Assembly: GCF_001687365.1 (NCBI RefSeq)
Contig: NZ_LGLV01000015.1
Coordinates: forward strand, 1 to 64,000
Direction of reading: 5' to 3'
From: Pararhizobium polonicum
GTDB taxonomy: Bacteria > Pseudomonadota > Alphaproteobacteria > Rhizobiales > Rhizobiaceae
Length of the DNA stretch: 64,000 nucleotides
The notes beneath the pieces are model-generated. The model ran no database searches and was not told where the DNA came from. It saw only the letters and a list, made by a program, of their open reading frames with translations. Shown here one piece after another: positions 1 through 9,554 of this stretch. Each line of letters starts with the position of its first letter. The stretch's first letter is position 1. The position numbers were made by a program, and so were the translations under genes.

Positions 1-69
1 TCGCGCGAGCAGGGCAAGTATGCGGCCGAATTCTTCACCGTCGTGAAGACCGCCTACACGCTGGCATAA
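1..69 (+). CDS. C-terminal fragment of an unidentified protein
   Basis: The window opens inside a reading frame that gives 22 residues, ending VKTAYTLA, and a TAA stop at 67-69. This is too little to assign a family. It lies 62 nt upstream of the sugar-acid dehydratase on the same strand, so it may be the preceding gene of one operon; that is inference. The spacer holds a small CGGCC/GGCCG hairpin (87-101). Confidence 0.5.
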   Translation, partial: SREQGKYAAEFFTVVKTAYTLA

Positions 70-131
70 GGACTTTTCCGGCGGATCGGCCAAAAGGGCC
101 GGTCCGGTCTCCGGGGCTTCAAAGGACGAGA

Positions 132-1874
132 ATGATGTTTAAGAAAGCGGAATGGCCGCGCAAGCTGAGGTCGCAGGAATGGTACGGCGGCACGAGCCGC
201 GACGTGATCTACCACCGCGGCTGGATGAAGAACCAGGGATATCCGCACGACCTGTTCGACGGGCGCCCGGTGATCGGCATCCTCAATACCTGGTCGGATA
301 TGACGCCGTGCAACGGTCATCTGCGCGAACTGGCCGAGAAGGTGAAGGCCGGCGTGTGGGAGGCCGGCGGCTTCCCGATGGAAGTGCCGGTATTCTCGGC
401 ATCCGAAAACACCTTCCGGCCGACTGCGATGATGTACCGCAACCTGGCGGCACTGGCGATCGAAGAGACGATCCGCGGCCAGCCGATGGACGGCTGCGTG
501 TTGTTGGTCGGTTGCGACAAGACCACGCCGTCGCTGATCATGGCCGCGGCCTCCGTCGATCTGCCCTCGATCGTCGTCACCGGCGGTCCGATGCTGAACG
601 GTTATTTCCGTGGCGAGCGTGTCGGCTCCGGCACGCATCTGTGGAAATTCTCCGAGATGGTGAAGGCCGGCGAGATGACGCAGGACGAGTTCCTGGAGGC
701 TGAAGCCTCGATGAGCCGTTCGTCGGGCACCTGCAATACCATGGGTACCGCCTCTACCATGGCCTCCATGGCTGAAGCGCTCGGCATGGCTCTGTCAGGC
801 AATGCCGCGATCCCGGGGGTCGATTCCCGCCGCAAGGTCATGGCGCAGCTGACTGGCCGCCGGATCGTGCAGATGGTCAAGGACGACCTGAAGCCCTCCG
901 ACATCATGACCAAGCAGGCCTTCGAAAACGCCATCCGCACCAACGCCGCCATCGGCGGATCGACCAACGCCGTCATCCACCTGCTGGCCATGGCCGGCCG
1001 CGTCGGCATCGATCTGACGCTGGACGACTGGGATCGCTGTGGCCGCGACGTGCCGACCATCGTCAACCTGATGCCGTCGGGCAAGTACCTGATGGAAGAG
1101 TTCTTCTATGCCGGCGGCCTGCCGGTGGTCATCAAGCGCCTCGGCGAGGCGGGCTTGCTGCACAAGGATGCGCTGACGGTGTCCGGCGAAACCATGTGGG
1201 ACGAGGTCAAGGACGTCGTCAACTGGAACGAGGACGTCATCCTGCCAACCGACAAGGCGCTGACCCAATCGGGCGGCATCGTCGTGGTGCGTGGCAATCT
1301 CGCACCGAAGGGCGCGGTGCTGAAGCCGTCCGCCGCTTCGCCGCATCTGTTGACGCATCGGGGCCGCGCGGTGGTGTTCGAGGACATCGACGACTACAAG
1401 GCCAAGATCAACGACGACAATCTCGACATCGACGAGACCTGCATCATGGTCATGAAGAACTGTGGACCGAAGGGCTATCCGGGCATGGCCGAGGTCGGCA
1501 ACATGGGTCTTCCGCCAAAAGTGCTGAAGAAGGGCATCACCGACATGGTGCGCATTTCCGATGCCCGCATGTCCGGAACGGCCTATGGCACAGTCGTGCT
1601 GCATACCTCGCCGGAAGCGGCGGTCGGCGGCCCGCTCGCCGTCGTCAAGAATGGCGACTTCATCGAACTCGACGTGCCGAACCGCCGCCTGCACCTCGAC
1701 ATTTCCGAAGCGGAACTGGCGCAGCGGCTTGCCGAATGGCAGCCGAACCATGATCTGCCGACATCGGGCTACGCCTTCCTGCACCAGCAGCATGTCGAAG
1801 GGGCCGATACCGGCGCCGACCTCGACTTCCTCAAGGGATGTCGCGGAAACGCGGTTGGCAAGGACAGCCACTGA
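132..1874 (+). CDS. IlvD/Edd-family sugar-acid dehydratase, probably L-arabinonate dehydratase
   Basis: This 580-residue protein belongs to the IlvD/Edd family, which dehydrates sugar acids or dihydroxy acids with a [2Fe-2S] cluster. Three cysteines at the family's cluster-binding places are visible: C60 in TPCNGH, C128 in VGCDKTTP and C201 in SGTCNTMG. If translation starts at the second ATG (135), the protein is 579 residues with cysteines at 59, 127 and 200, the same length and positions as the characterised Rhizobium leguminosarum L-arabinonate dehydratase. The likely reaction is L-arabinonate to 2-keto-3-deoxy-L-arabinonate in the cytoplasmic non-phosphorylative arabinose pathway. AAAGGACGAG at 121-130 is the ribosome site. 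D-xylonate or another pentonate is an alternative substrate. Confidence 0.85.
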   Translation: MMFKKAEWPRKLRSQEWYGGTSRDVIYHRGWMKNQGYPHDLFDGRPVIGILNTWSDMTPCNGHLRELAEKVKAGVWEAGGFPMEVPVFSASENTFRPTAMMYRNLAALAIEETIRGQPMDGCVLLVGCDKTTPSLIMAAASVDLPSIVVTGGPMLNGYFRGERVGSGTHLWKFSEMVKAGEMTQDEFLEAEASMSRSSGTCNTMGTASTMASMAEALGMALSGNAAIPGVDSRRKVMAQLTGRRIVQMVKDDLKPSDIMTKQAFENAIRTNAAIGGSTNAVIHLLAMAGRVGIDLTLDDWDRCGRDVPTIVNLMPSGKYLMEEFFYAGGLPVVIKRLGEAGLLHKDALTVSGETMWDEVKDVVNWNEDVILPTDKALTQSGGIVVVRGNLAPKGAVLKPSAASPHLLTHRGRAVVFEDIDDYKAKINDDNLDIDETCIMVMKNCGPKGYPGMAEVGNMGLPPKVLKKGITDMVRISDARMSGTAYGTVVLHTSPEAAVGGPLAVVKNGDFIELDVPNRRLHLDISEAELAQRLAEWQPNHDLPTSGYAFLHQQHVEGADTGADLDFLKGCRGNAVGKDSH

Positions 1875-1900
1875 TCTGCACGGCATTTTGAAATCAGGGA

Positions 1901-1927
1901 AGGCGGGGCATTTGCTCCGCCTTTTCC
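1901..1927 (+). terminator. Rho-independent terminator after the dehydratase gene
   Basis: AAGGCGG (1901-1907) pairs with CCGCCTT (1918-1924) around a 10-nt loop, followed by TTC. It starts 27 nt after the dehydratase stop codon. Confidence 0.65.
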
Positions 1928-2011
1928 GATTCTGGGCCTGAGTGGCGCTGCGATCGAAAGGGCTATCAGGGCCGTATGAATGGCCACAAGATATCGATGC
2001 CGTATGAAGGC

Positions 2012-2425
2012 CTACGAACCTCTGACGACAACACCAATCTGACGCGCTGCTCCAGCAAGCGCCTTGTCCTTCGTGGCGAGAATTGCACCTTTGCGTGATG
2101 CCAATTCAAGATACGCCGCGTCATAGCTCGTCAATTTATGTGCTCTGGCAAGAGACAGCGTTTCACTCCATGCTCTGCCTACCGTTTGCAGATCGGTCTC
2201 AATGGGCATCTGGGCAAGCAGGTCGAGCCTTTGAGCAATCTCGGAGGCCGAGATACGCCCGCGCCGTTCGGCCTGGAGCAATACGTTTGCAAGTTCCAGA
2301 TGGAAGAGCGACGGAACGAGGCCGCCGTTTGCGATCACGTCCTGCGCCACGGCATCGGTTTCCTCCGAAGCCTCATCCTCGAAACACCATGCGAGTGCAA
2401 TCGAAGCATCAATGACAATTGTCAT
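2012..2425 (-). CDS. vapC: PIN-domain toxin, VapC type
   Basis: This 137-residue PIN-domain protein is the predicted ribonuclease toxin of a type II pair. It has the N-terminal acidic motif IDASIALAWCFEDE (D6), a conserved Glu in the HLELANVL segment, and SYDAAYLELA plus LATKDKAL near the C-terminus, which together give the expected Mg-binding acidic cluster. Its ATG overlaps the antitoxin stop by 4 nt, so the genes are translationally coupled. PIN toxins usually cleave initiator tRNA, other tRNAs or rRNA; the target here cannot be read from sequence. Confidence 0.85.
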   Translation of the reverse strand: MTIVIDASIALAWCFEDEASEETDAVAQDVIANGGLVPSLFHLELANVLLQAERRGRISASEIAQRLDLLAQMPIETDLQTVGRAWSETLSLARAHKLTSYDAAYLELASRKGAILATKDKALAGAARQIGVVVRGS

Positions 2426-2661
2426 TTCCGGCCTTCATCCCGCAGTTCTTTCCATGAAATGCCGCCCAGTGTATTGGTCCGGCGCAGTTCTTTCAGCTTC
2501 TGAAAAGCGCTTGCAGGCGCCACCGCTTCAATGGATTCAGCGCTTACAAGCCGCGCAATCGCCTTTCCATGTTTGGTGATCGTGATTTCTTCACCATTTG
2601 CCACACGGTCCAGCAGTGATGAAAAATGGGTTTTCGCTTCGAATGCACCGATCTTCGACAT
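2422..2661 (-). CDS. vapB: Phd/YefM-family antitoxin
   Basis: This 79-residue antitoxin has the Phd/YefM N-terminal DNA-binding fold (MSKIGAFEAKTHFSSLLDRV, then GEEITITKHGKAIARLV). The C-terminal part (LRRTNTLGGISWKELRDEGRK) is probably the toxin-binding tail. The ribosome site GGAGG lies 8 nt before the ATG. It is the first gene of the pair and overlaps vapC by ATGA (2422-2425). A palindromic AT-rich element just upstream is the likely autoregulatory operator. Confidence 0.85.
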   Translation of the reverse strand: MSKIGAFEAKTHFSSLLDRVANGEEITITKHGKAIARLVSAESIEAVAPASAFQKLKELRRTNTLGGISWKELRDEGRK

Positions 2662-2680
2662 AGAGGCGCCTCCACTTCTG

Positions 2681-2696
2681 GTTTAAAGTTTAAACT
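2681..2696. promoter_or_regulatory. Candidate autoregulatory operator of the 2.0-2.7 kb toxin-antitoxin pair
   Basis: Two adjacent GTTTAAA repeats (2681-2687 and 2688-2694) overlap a perfect 10-bp palindrome AGTTTAAACT (2687-2696). They lie 20-35 bp upstream of the antitoxin ATG, where Phd/VapB proteins normally bind. The role is inferred from position and symmetry. Confidence 0.5.
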
Positions 2697-2740
2697 AGAA
2701 TAGGTATTGAGTAAATGTCAGCGTTGGAGAGGTTGAACCG

Positions 2741-3562
2741 CTACTGACTCTGCGTCTGGCTCTGTTCCTGCTGCTCGACGGTCACGGAAACCTTGAGGGC
2801 TTCGCTCGACGAGCCATGGATCAGGCCGGAGATCGGCGCGGCGTCGCGGTAGTCCAGCCCGCAGGCGATGCGGACATAGCGCTCGTCCGGGCACATCTTG
2901 TTGGCGGCGTCGAAACCGACCCAGCCGAGGCCACTCAGGTGCACCTCTGCCCAGGCGTGGCTGGCGGTCTGTTCCGGCTGATCCGCCATCATCAAGTAGC
3001 CGGAGATATAGCGGGCGGGCAGGCCGAGCGTGCGCGCCGCAGCGATCATGATATGGGCATGATCCTGGCAGACGCCGCTCTTTTGCAGAAGGGCCTGTTC
3101 CGCCGTCGTTTCCGTTCCGGTTTCGCCCTGCCGATATTCGACGGTCTCGGCGATCGTACCCATCAGGGCATGCATCTTGGCAAGATCGGTGTCACCGGTC
3201 ATCGCCTTGGCGAGATTGCGGATCGGCTTGGCCATCTTCGTCAGCGGCGTTTCGCGCAGGTAGAGCCAGAGCGGCGCATAGGCCTGATGCACGCCATAGA
3301 CGCCGGCCTTGTCTTCCGTTTCCACCTCGCCCGACGCAACGATGCGGATGGACGTCTGGTCGCCGTTGACGCTGACCAGATTGACGCGGTTGCCGAAATG
3401 GTCGTCATAACCGACCTCCAGCTTGGCGCCTTCGACAGAGGTTTCCCAACTGATGACGGTCTGGCCAGGCTGTGTCAGCGGCGTCAGCCGCAGGCGCTGC
3501 AACGAATACTGGACCGGTTCGGCATAGGTGTATTCGGTGGTATGGCTGATCTTCAGACGCAT
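2741..3562 (-). CDS. Transglutaminase-like cysteine protease/amidase family protein
   Basis: This 273-residue protein has the bacterial transglutaminase-like N-terminal beta domain (about 1-80) and a papain-like transglutaminase core (about 130-235). The triad is visible: C165 in GVCQDHAH, H202 in SHAWAEV and D218 in GFDAANK. The C-terminus is a Gln/Ser-rich tail. No signal peptide is seen, so it should be cytoplasmic. It is the last gene of an operon with alpha-E (22-nt gap) and ATP-grasp genes, and GGGAGAGAG gives a good ribosome site. Such trios are widespread in proteobacteria and have been predicted to make, cross-link or trim a peptide. The substrate is unknown. Confidence 0.85.
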   Translation of the reverse strand: MRLKISHTTEYTYAEPVQYSLQRLRLTPLTQPGQTVISWETSVEGAKLEVGYDDHFGNRVNLVSVNGDQTSIRIVASGEVETEDKAGVYGVHQAYAPLWLYLRETPLTKMAKPIRNLAKAMTGDTDLAKMHALMGTIAETVEYRQGETGTETTAEQALLQKSGVCQDHAHIMIAAARTLGLPARYISGYLMMADQPEQTASHAWAEVHLSGLGWVGFDAANKMCPDERYVRIACGLDYRDAAPISGLIHGSSSEALKVSVTVEQQEQSQTQSQ

Positions 3563-3583
3563 ATGCTCTCTCCCATCCGAATC

Positions 3584-4522
3584 TCAGTTGAACCGGTAAC
3601 CGTCGGAGATTTCCTGTCCCAGACGGTTATTATGACTGATGAAGTTCTCGATGTACTCGTGCAGCCCCTGATCCATCACGTCCTTGATCGAATGATTGCG
3701 CAGCGACGACAGGGTCCCTTCCGCCGTCGCGTGTGCTGCGTGGCCTTCGCCGTATTCACGTGCCAGATAGCCGAGATTGCTGACGATCTTGTCGTAGCAA
3801 TAGGCAAGCGAGCGCGGCATGCGGCCGTTGAGGATCAGGAAATCGGCGATGTTGGACGGCTTGTATTCCGCCTCGTAGACCCAGCCGTAGGAGCGATGCG
3901 CCGAAACCGAGCGCAGGATCGATTCCCACTGGACGTTGTCGATCGAGGAGCCGACCTGCGAAACGGCCGGCAGAAGCACGTAATATTTGACGTCGAGAAT
4001 ACGCGCGGTGTTGTCGGCCCGTTCGATGAAGGTGCCGATGCGCGAGAAGTTGAAGATCTCGTTGCGCAGCATCGTTCCATGAAAGGCGCCGCGGATCAGC
4101 GCGGTCTTGCGCTTGATCGCATCGATCGCTTCCGGCAGGTCGGCCGGCTTGACGCGCCGTGCCAGCATGGTTTTGAGATCCAGCCAGCATTCGTTGGTGG
4201 CTTCCCAGGTTTCCCGTGTCAGCGCGGTGCGCACCATGCGGGCATTGTTGCGACCCGAATCGATGCACGACATCACGCTGGAGGGATTGGCCTTGTCGCG
4301 CAGCAGGAAGTCGATGGCGTCGGCGCTCGTCAGCGTGTCATAGAGATCGTCGTAGATGTCGCGGACACCGGAGCTTTGCAGCACGCCGTCCCAATCGTCT
4401 TCGGTCGCTTCCGAGCGGGTCAGCGACATGCGCAGGCCGGCATCGATCAGCCGGGCGCTGTTTTCCGCCCGCTCGATATAGCGGAACATCCAGTAGAGGC
4501 CGTTTGCGGTTCTTCCAAGCAT
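3584..4522 (-). CDS. Alpha-E domain protein (COG2307)
   Basis: This 312-residue protein is almost wholly alpha-helical and matches the alpha-E family, with the typical start MLGRTANGLYWMFRYIERAENSAR split as MLGRTANGLYWMF and RYIERAENSARLID. Repeated ERA(D/E)N helices occur at the N-terminus and again in FIERADNTARILD. The family is known almost only by its constant association with circularly permuted ATP-grasp and transglutaminase-like proteins. It probably acts as a partner or scaffold for peptide-bond chemistry; this is inference. It starts 6 nt after the ATP-grasp stop, and its TGGAGGAC ribosome site lies inside that gene's end, so translation is likely coupled. Confidence 0.85.
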   Translation of the reverse strand: MLGRTANGLYWMFRYIERAENSARLIDAGLRMSLTRSEATEDDWDGVLQSSGVRDIYDDLYDTLTSADAIDFLLRDKANPSSVMSCIDSGRNNARMVRTALTRETWEATNECWLDLKTMLARRVKPADLPEAIDAIKRKTALIRGAFHGTMLRNEIFNFSRIGTFIERADNTARILDVKYYVLLPAVSQVGSSIDNVQWESILRSVSAHRSYGWVYEAEYKPSNIADFLILNGRMPRSLAYCYDKIVSNLGYLAREYGEGHAAHATAEGTLSSLRNHSIKDVMDQGLHEYIENFISHNNRLGQEISDGYRFN

Positions 4523-4528
4523 TTCGTA

Positions 4529-5962
4529 TCAGTCCTCCAGAACCCAGGTATCCTTGGTGCCGCCGCCCTGGCTGGAATTCACCACCAGCGAGCCGGCCTT
4601 CAAAGCCACGCGGGTGAGCCCGCCCGGAATGATCTGCACCTTGTCGGAGACGAGGACATAAGGGCGCAGGTCCACATGGCGTGGCGCGATGCCCTTGTTG
4701 ACGAGGATTGGCACTGTCGAAAGCGAAAGTGTCGGTTGGGCAATGTAGTTTGCCGGCCGGGCTTTCAGCTTTTCGGCGAAAGCGGTCCGCTCTTTCTTGG
4801 ATGCGGTCGGGCCGACCAGCATGCCGTAGCCGCCCGAGCCGTGTACTTCCTTGACGACGAGGTCGGCGAGGTTTTCGAGCACGTATTTGAGACTGTCGGC
4901 TTCCGAACAGCGCCAGGTCGGCACGTTCTCCAGCAGGGCCTTGCGGCCGGTATAGAATTCGACGATCTCCGGCATGTAGGAATAGATCGCCTTGTCGTCG
5001 CAGATGCCGGTGCCCGGCGCATTGGCGATGGTGATGTTGCCGGCGCGGTAGACATCCATGATGCCGGGAACGCCGAGCGCGGATTCGGGCTTGAAGGTCA
5101 GCGGATCGAGATAATCGTCATCGACGCGGCGGTAGAGCACGTCGATCGCCTCGTAGCCGCGCGTGGTGCGCATCTTCACCTTGCCGTCGATGACGCGCAG
5201 GTCCGAACCTTCGACAAGCTCGACGCCCATCATGTCTGCAAGGAACGCATGTTCGTAATAGGCGGAGTTGTAGATGCCGGGCGTGAGGACGGCGACGCGG
5301 GGCTTGCCTTCGCAGCCGGGAGGGGCGAGCGATGCCAGCGAATGGCGCAGCAGGTAAGGATAGTTTTCGACCGGGCGGACGCGGTTCTGATGGAAGAGTT
5401 CGGGGAACATCTGCATCATCGTCTCGCGGTTTTCCAGCATGTAGCTGACACCGGACGGCGTGCGGGCATTGTCTTCCAGAACATAGAACTGGTCTTCGCC
5501 GGTGCGCACGATGTCGGTGCCGACGATATGGGTGTAGACGCCGCCCGGCGGCCGGAAGCCGATCATCTGCGGCAGGAAGGCGACATTGCGCTCGATCAGT
5601 TCGCGGGGAATGCGGCCCGCCTTGATGATCTCCTGCTTGTGGTAGATGTCGTCGAGGAAAGCATTGAGGGCGATGACCCGCTGCTCGATGCCCTGGGCCA
5701 GCTTGCGCCATTCGCGGCCGGAGATGATGCGCGGTATCAGGTCGAAGGGGATGAGCTTTTCGGAGCTGTCTGCGTGTCCGTAGACCGCGAAGGTTATGCC
5801 CGTCTTGCGGAAGATGTTCTCGGCCTCTTTCGATTTTGCAATCAGGCGGGCCTTGTCCTGAGCTGCGTACCAATCATTGTAAGTCGTATATGGCTGGCGC
5901 GGGCTATTGTCCGCATTCATCATTTCGTCAAATGCCAACGGTGTGATCCCCTTTTTTGCCAT
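4529..5962 (-). CDS. Circularly permuted type 2 ATP-grasp protein (COG2308)
   Basis: This protein of about 477 residues matches the circularly permuted ATP-grasp family, predicted peptide ligases or amidoligases that activate carboxylates with ATP. Family segments visible include FDEMMNADNSPR near the N-terminus, EDNARTPSGVSYMLENR, a NAPGTGICDDKAIYSYMPEI block, VVKEVHGSGGYGMLVGP as the glycine-rich nucleotide loop, and SLVVNSSQGGGTKDTWVLED at the C-terminus. It heads the operon with alpha-E and transglutaminase genes. The start is uncertain: MAKK (5962) is chosen, but an upstream ATG (5989) and an internal MM (5926) are possible, and none has a strong ribosome site. Confidence 0.85.
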   Translation of the reverse strand: MAKKGITPLAFDEMMNADNSPRQPYTTYNDWYAAQDKARLIAKSKEAENIFRKTGITFAVYGHADSSEKLIPFDLIPRIISGREWRKLAQGIEQRVIALNAFLDDIYHKQEIIKAGRIPRELIERNVAFLPQMIGFRPPGGVYTHIVGTDIVRTGEDQFYVLEDNARTPSGVSYMLENRETMMQMFPELFHQNRVRPVENYPYLLRHSLASLAPPGCEGKPRVAVLTPGIYNSAYYEHAFLADMMGVELVEGSDLRVIDGKVKMRTTRGYEAIDVLYRRVDDDYLDPLTFKPESALGVPGIMDVYRAGNITIANAPGTGICDDKAIYSYMPEIVEFYTGRKALLENVPTWRCSEADSLKYVLENLADLVVKEVHGSGGYGMLVGPTASKKERTAFAEKLKARPANYIAQPTLSLSTVPILVNKGIAPRHVDLRPYVLVSDKVQIIPGGLTRVALKAGSLVVNSSQGGGTKDTWVLED

Positions 5963-6295
5963 TTGAGTACAACAGCGGAGGCAAAGCAAGAAGCATGCAC
6001 ATTTCAGGGCAAAAGAAATTTCGATGAAAGATCGCCTGTTTTTTGAGCCGCTCCCCGTCTTTTTGCCGCCATATGATGCATATTTCGCTGCACCCCTGTT
6101 CGAACTCCGAAGAACGGTTTCGCCGGGTGTGCGGAGGCGCGACTGCCGGGAGTTGTTTTGCCTTATTTTTAGGCGGATAATAAAGGCAACTTTCTTGTCG
6201 ATGGCTGATGATAATCATCACGAATTTTGCTTTGACCATCGGCGCGGGTGTCTCTATCGCAATGACGGATCACGACATCGCCTCAGGGAGCCCGA
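5963..6295. other. AT-richer divergent intergenic region
   Basis: About 330 bp separates the ATP-grasp operon (minus) from the EamA transporter gene (plus). It is richer in AT than its surroundings, with runs such as TTATTTTT and GATGATAATCATC near 6160-6220. It should hold promoters for both directions, but no well-formed -35/-10 pair, operator or RNA gene could be assigned. Short frames in it look non-coding. Confidence 0.4.
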
Positions 6296-7186
6296 ATGAC
6301 CCTCGACCGCCTGGCTCCGGCCATTTTCGTTCTGCTCTGGTCGACCGGATGGGTGATGGCGAAATATGCCGACATCTATGCCGACCCGCTGACCTTCCTG
6401 GTGATGCGTTATCTTCTGGCGGCGTTGCTGTTCGTCGGCTTCTGTCTTGCGACCGGCGCGGCATGGCCCAAGACGTGGAAAACGGCCGGACATGCGGTCA
6501 TCTCGGGTATCTTCCTGCACGGGCTCTATCTCGGCTCCGTCTGGTGGGCGATCGGGCAGGGCGTCCCGGCGGCGATTTCCGGCATTATCGCCGGATTGCA
6601 GCCGCTGATGACGGCCGTTGTCGCGCCGGCCCTGATCGGCGAAAACCTGTCGGGCCAGCAGAAGCTGGGGCTCGTGCTCGGCTTTCTCGGTATCGCGCTT
6701 GCCGTCGTGCCCAAGGTTCTGATCATCGATACAGGGTCGACACCGATCCATCTGCTTCCGGTGGTCATCAACGTGCTGGGCATGACGGCCGTCACCTACG
6801 GCACCATCCATCAGAAGCGGTATCTGCAGGATGGCGACATTCGCTCGATCGCGACGCTGCAATATGTCGGTGCTCTGATCGTCACCGTGCCGCTGGCATT
6901 TTTCCTGGAGGATATGCGGGTGATCTGGAGCGTGCAGCTGTTTGCGGCCCTGGCCTGGGCGGTCCTCGGCTTGTCGATGGGCGCGATCGCCCTGCTGCTC
7001 TATCTCATCCGCCGGGGGCAGGTCTCCAAGGCAGCGTCACTCATCTATCTGGTGCCGCCGCTGGCAGCACTGCAGGCGTGGCTGTTCTTCGATGAAGCGC
7101 TGACGCTGCCGATGATTATTGGGACGGTGATTGCGGTTGCCGGGGTTTATCTGACGAACCGCAAGGCTGTGCCGGTTCCGGCATAG
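6296..7186 (+). CDS. EamA/DMT-family transporter
   Basis: This 296-residue integral membrane protein of the drug/metabolite transporter superfamily has about ten predicted hydrophobic helices in two EamA repeats. The first begins APAIFVLLWSTGWVMAKYA, and the second begins around residue 150 (LPVVINVLGMTAVTYGTIHQ). The family exports amino acids, nucleosides or other metabolites; the substrate cannot be inferred. AGGGAG at 6285-6290 is the ribosome site. The gene stands alone, divergent from the ATP-grasp operon. Confidence 0.85.
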   Translation: MTLDRLAPAIFVLLWSTGWVMAKYADIYADPLTFLVMRYLLAALLFVGFCLATGAAWPKTWKTAGHAVISGIFLHGLYLGSVWWAIGQGVPAAISGIIAGLQPLMTAVVAPALIGENLSGQQKLGLVLGFLGIALAVVPKVLIIDTGSTPIHLLPVVINVLGMTAVTYGTIHQKRYLQDGDIRSIATLQYVGALIVTVPLAFFLEDMRVIWSVQLFAALAWAVLGLSMGAIALLLYLIRRGQVSKAASLIYLVPPLAALQAWLFFDEALTLPMIIGTVIAVAGVYLTNRKAVPVPA

Positions 7187-7188
7187 GC

Positions 7189-7214
7189 GCGGCTGGATGG
7201 TCCCATCCACCCGC
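7189..7214 (+). terminator. Hairpin after the EamA transporter gene
   Basis: GCGG-C-TGGATG pairs with CATCCA-C-CCGC around a GTCC loop, beginning 3 nt after the stop codon. No T-run follows, so it may be a weak or Rho-assisted terminator. Confidence 0.4.
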
Positions 7215-7252
7215 GAGAGGCGGTAATTGTCTTGGGTCGTGCTTCTGTCCGA

Positions 7253-7504
7253 TCAATCGCTCGTGCGTTGGGCTTTTTCCGGCACGCCATGTGCGGGGCC
7301 AGCCTTTCTGACGTCGCGCGGTGTCGGCGCGGTGATGACACCGTGATCGGGGTCCCTCACATCCTGCCCTTTCGAACCATCAGCAGCCGGCGAGAGTTCA
7401 CGATCACGGCTGTCGCGCCTTGTCTGTCGAAGGCTCGTCGCCTTATCGATCAGGGCGGTCAGTTCATCTTCGGAGAAGTCGGATAGATCAAAAGTCTTGG
7501 CCAT
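7253..7504 (-). CDS. Small hypothetical protein, charged and largely helical
   Basis: This 83-residue protein is not recognised. The N-terminus MAKTFDLSDFSEDELTALID suggests a short amphipathic helix, followed by a charged Arg/Asp-rich, probably disordered C-terminal half with many Pro and Gly residues. The start is set by an excellent ribosome site, AAAGGAG, 7 nt before the ATG at 7504; a longer frame to 7582 lacks one. No membrane segment or Cys is present. It lies alone between two hairpins. Its codon bias resembles its neighbours, supporting a real gene. Confidence 0.6.
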   Translation of the reverse strand: MAKTFDLSDFSEDELTALIDKATSLRQTRRDSRDRELSPAADGSKGQDVRDPDHGVITAPTPRDVRKAGPAHGVPEKAQRTSD

Positions 7505-7641
7505 AGCGGTCTCCTTTGGATTGTTCAGCTCTAAGGTGAACGCACAACTTCGCAAATCGGCCAATGCACAGGCAAATTTCATCGAAGCGGGAGAGGGTAC
7601 GGTGCCGGCGGCGCTCGCCGGGCGTTGATCCCCGAATCAAA

Positions 7642-7665
7642 ACGGCGGGGTTTTTGCCCCGCCGT
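7642..7665 (-). terminator. Strong terminator of the DEAD-box helicase gene
   Basis: ACGGCGGGG (7642-7650) and CCCCGCCGT (7657-7665) form a perfect 9-bp stem with a 6-nt loop. Read on the minus strand it is followed by TTTTGATT, a fair U-tract, 36 nt after the helicase stop. Confidence 0.8.
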
Positions 7666-7700
7666 CTTTCAATCTTTAAAAAATACCGGATGCGAAAGGC

Positions 7701-9251
<1,551 letters not shown>

Positions 9252-9554
9252 TGTAGTACCTTTTCGGGGGCGCAAAACGAACAACGCCGGAACAGCACCA
9301 TGCGGTTCCGGTTTCGCTTCGCGTCAAGAACCCCGCGTGATTTGGGAACTTGTGGGTTGATTAATCTCGTCTAGCGCATGCATCTTGCCACGGTTGGCAA
9401 GACATTCTGTGTTGCGCTTATCCTTCGGTACGGATCGGTTAGATCCCGCAGGGCTCGCTCACGCGGCGGCCAGAAGGTGACGCTGGGCTTCATGTCGTTG
9501 TTTTGCAGTCAAAAGTCAAGTGATAGTTTTTTGCAGCTGCGAAGAGAGCGGGGC
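9252..9554. other. Intergenic region upstream of rhlE with a perfect hairpin
   Basis: About 300 bp between the helicase start and the end of the AlkD-like gene. It contains CTTGCCA (9384-9390) pairing with TGGCAAG (9395-9401) around CGGT. It has no obvious coding content. DEAD-box helicase leaders are often long and regulatory, so the hairpin could belong to the rhlE 5' leader or promoter; this is inference. Confidence 0.35.

Noticed and set aside
2816-6046. A 1076-codon plus-strand open frame opposite the ATP-grasp/alpha-E/transglutaminase operon
   Set aside because: It crosses three well-supported genes in antisense, has no recognisable family motif, and is explained by high GC3 on the coding strand.
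9252-9330. Possible EcfG promoter for rhlE (GGAAC and CGTT on the minus strand)
   Set aside because: The spacer is 18 nt, longer than the accepted 16-17, and the position would overlap the ribosome site area.
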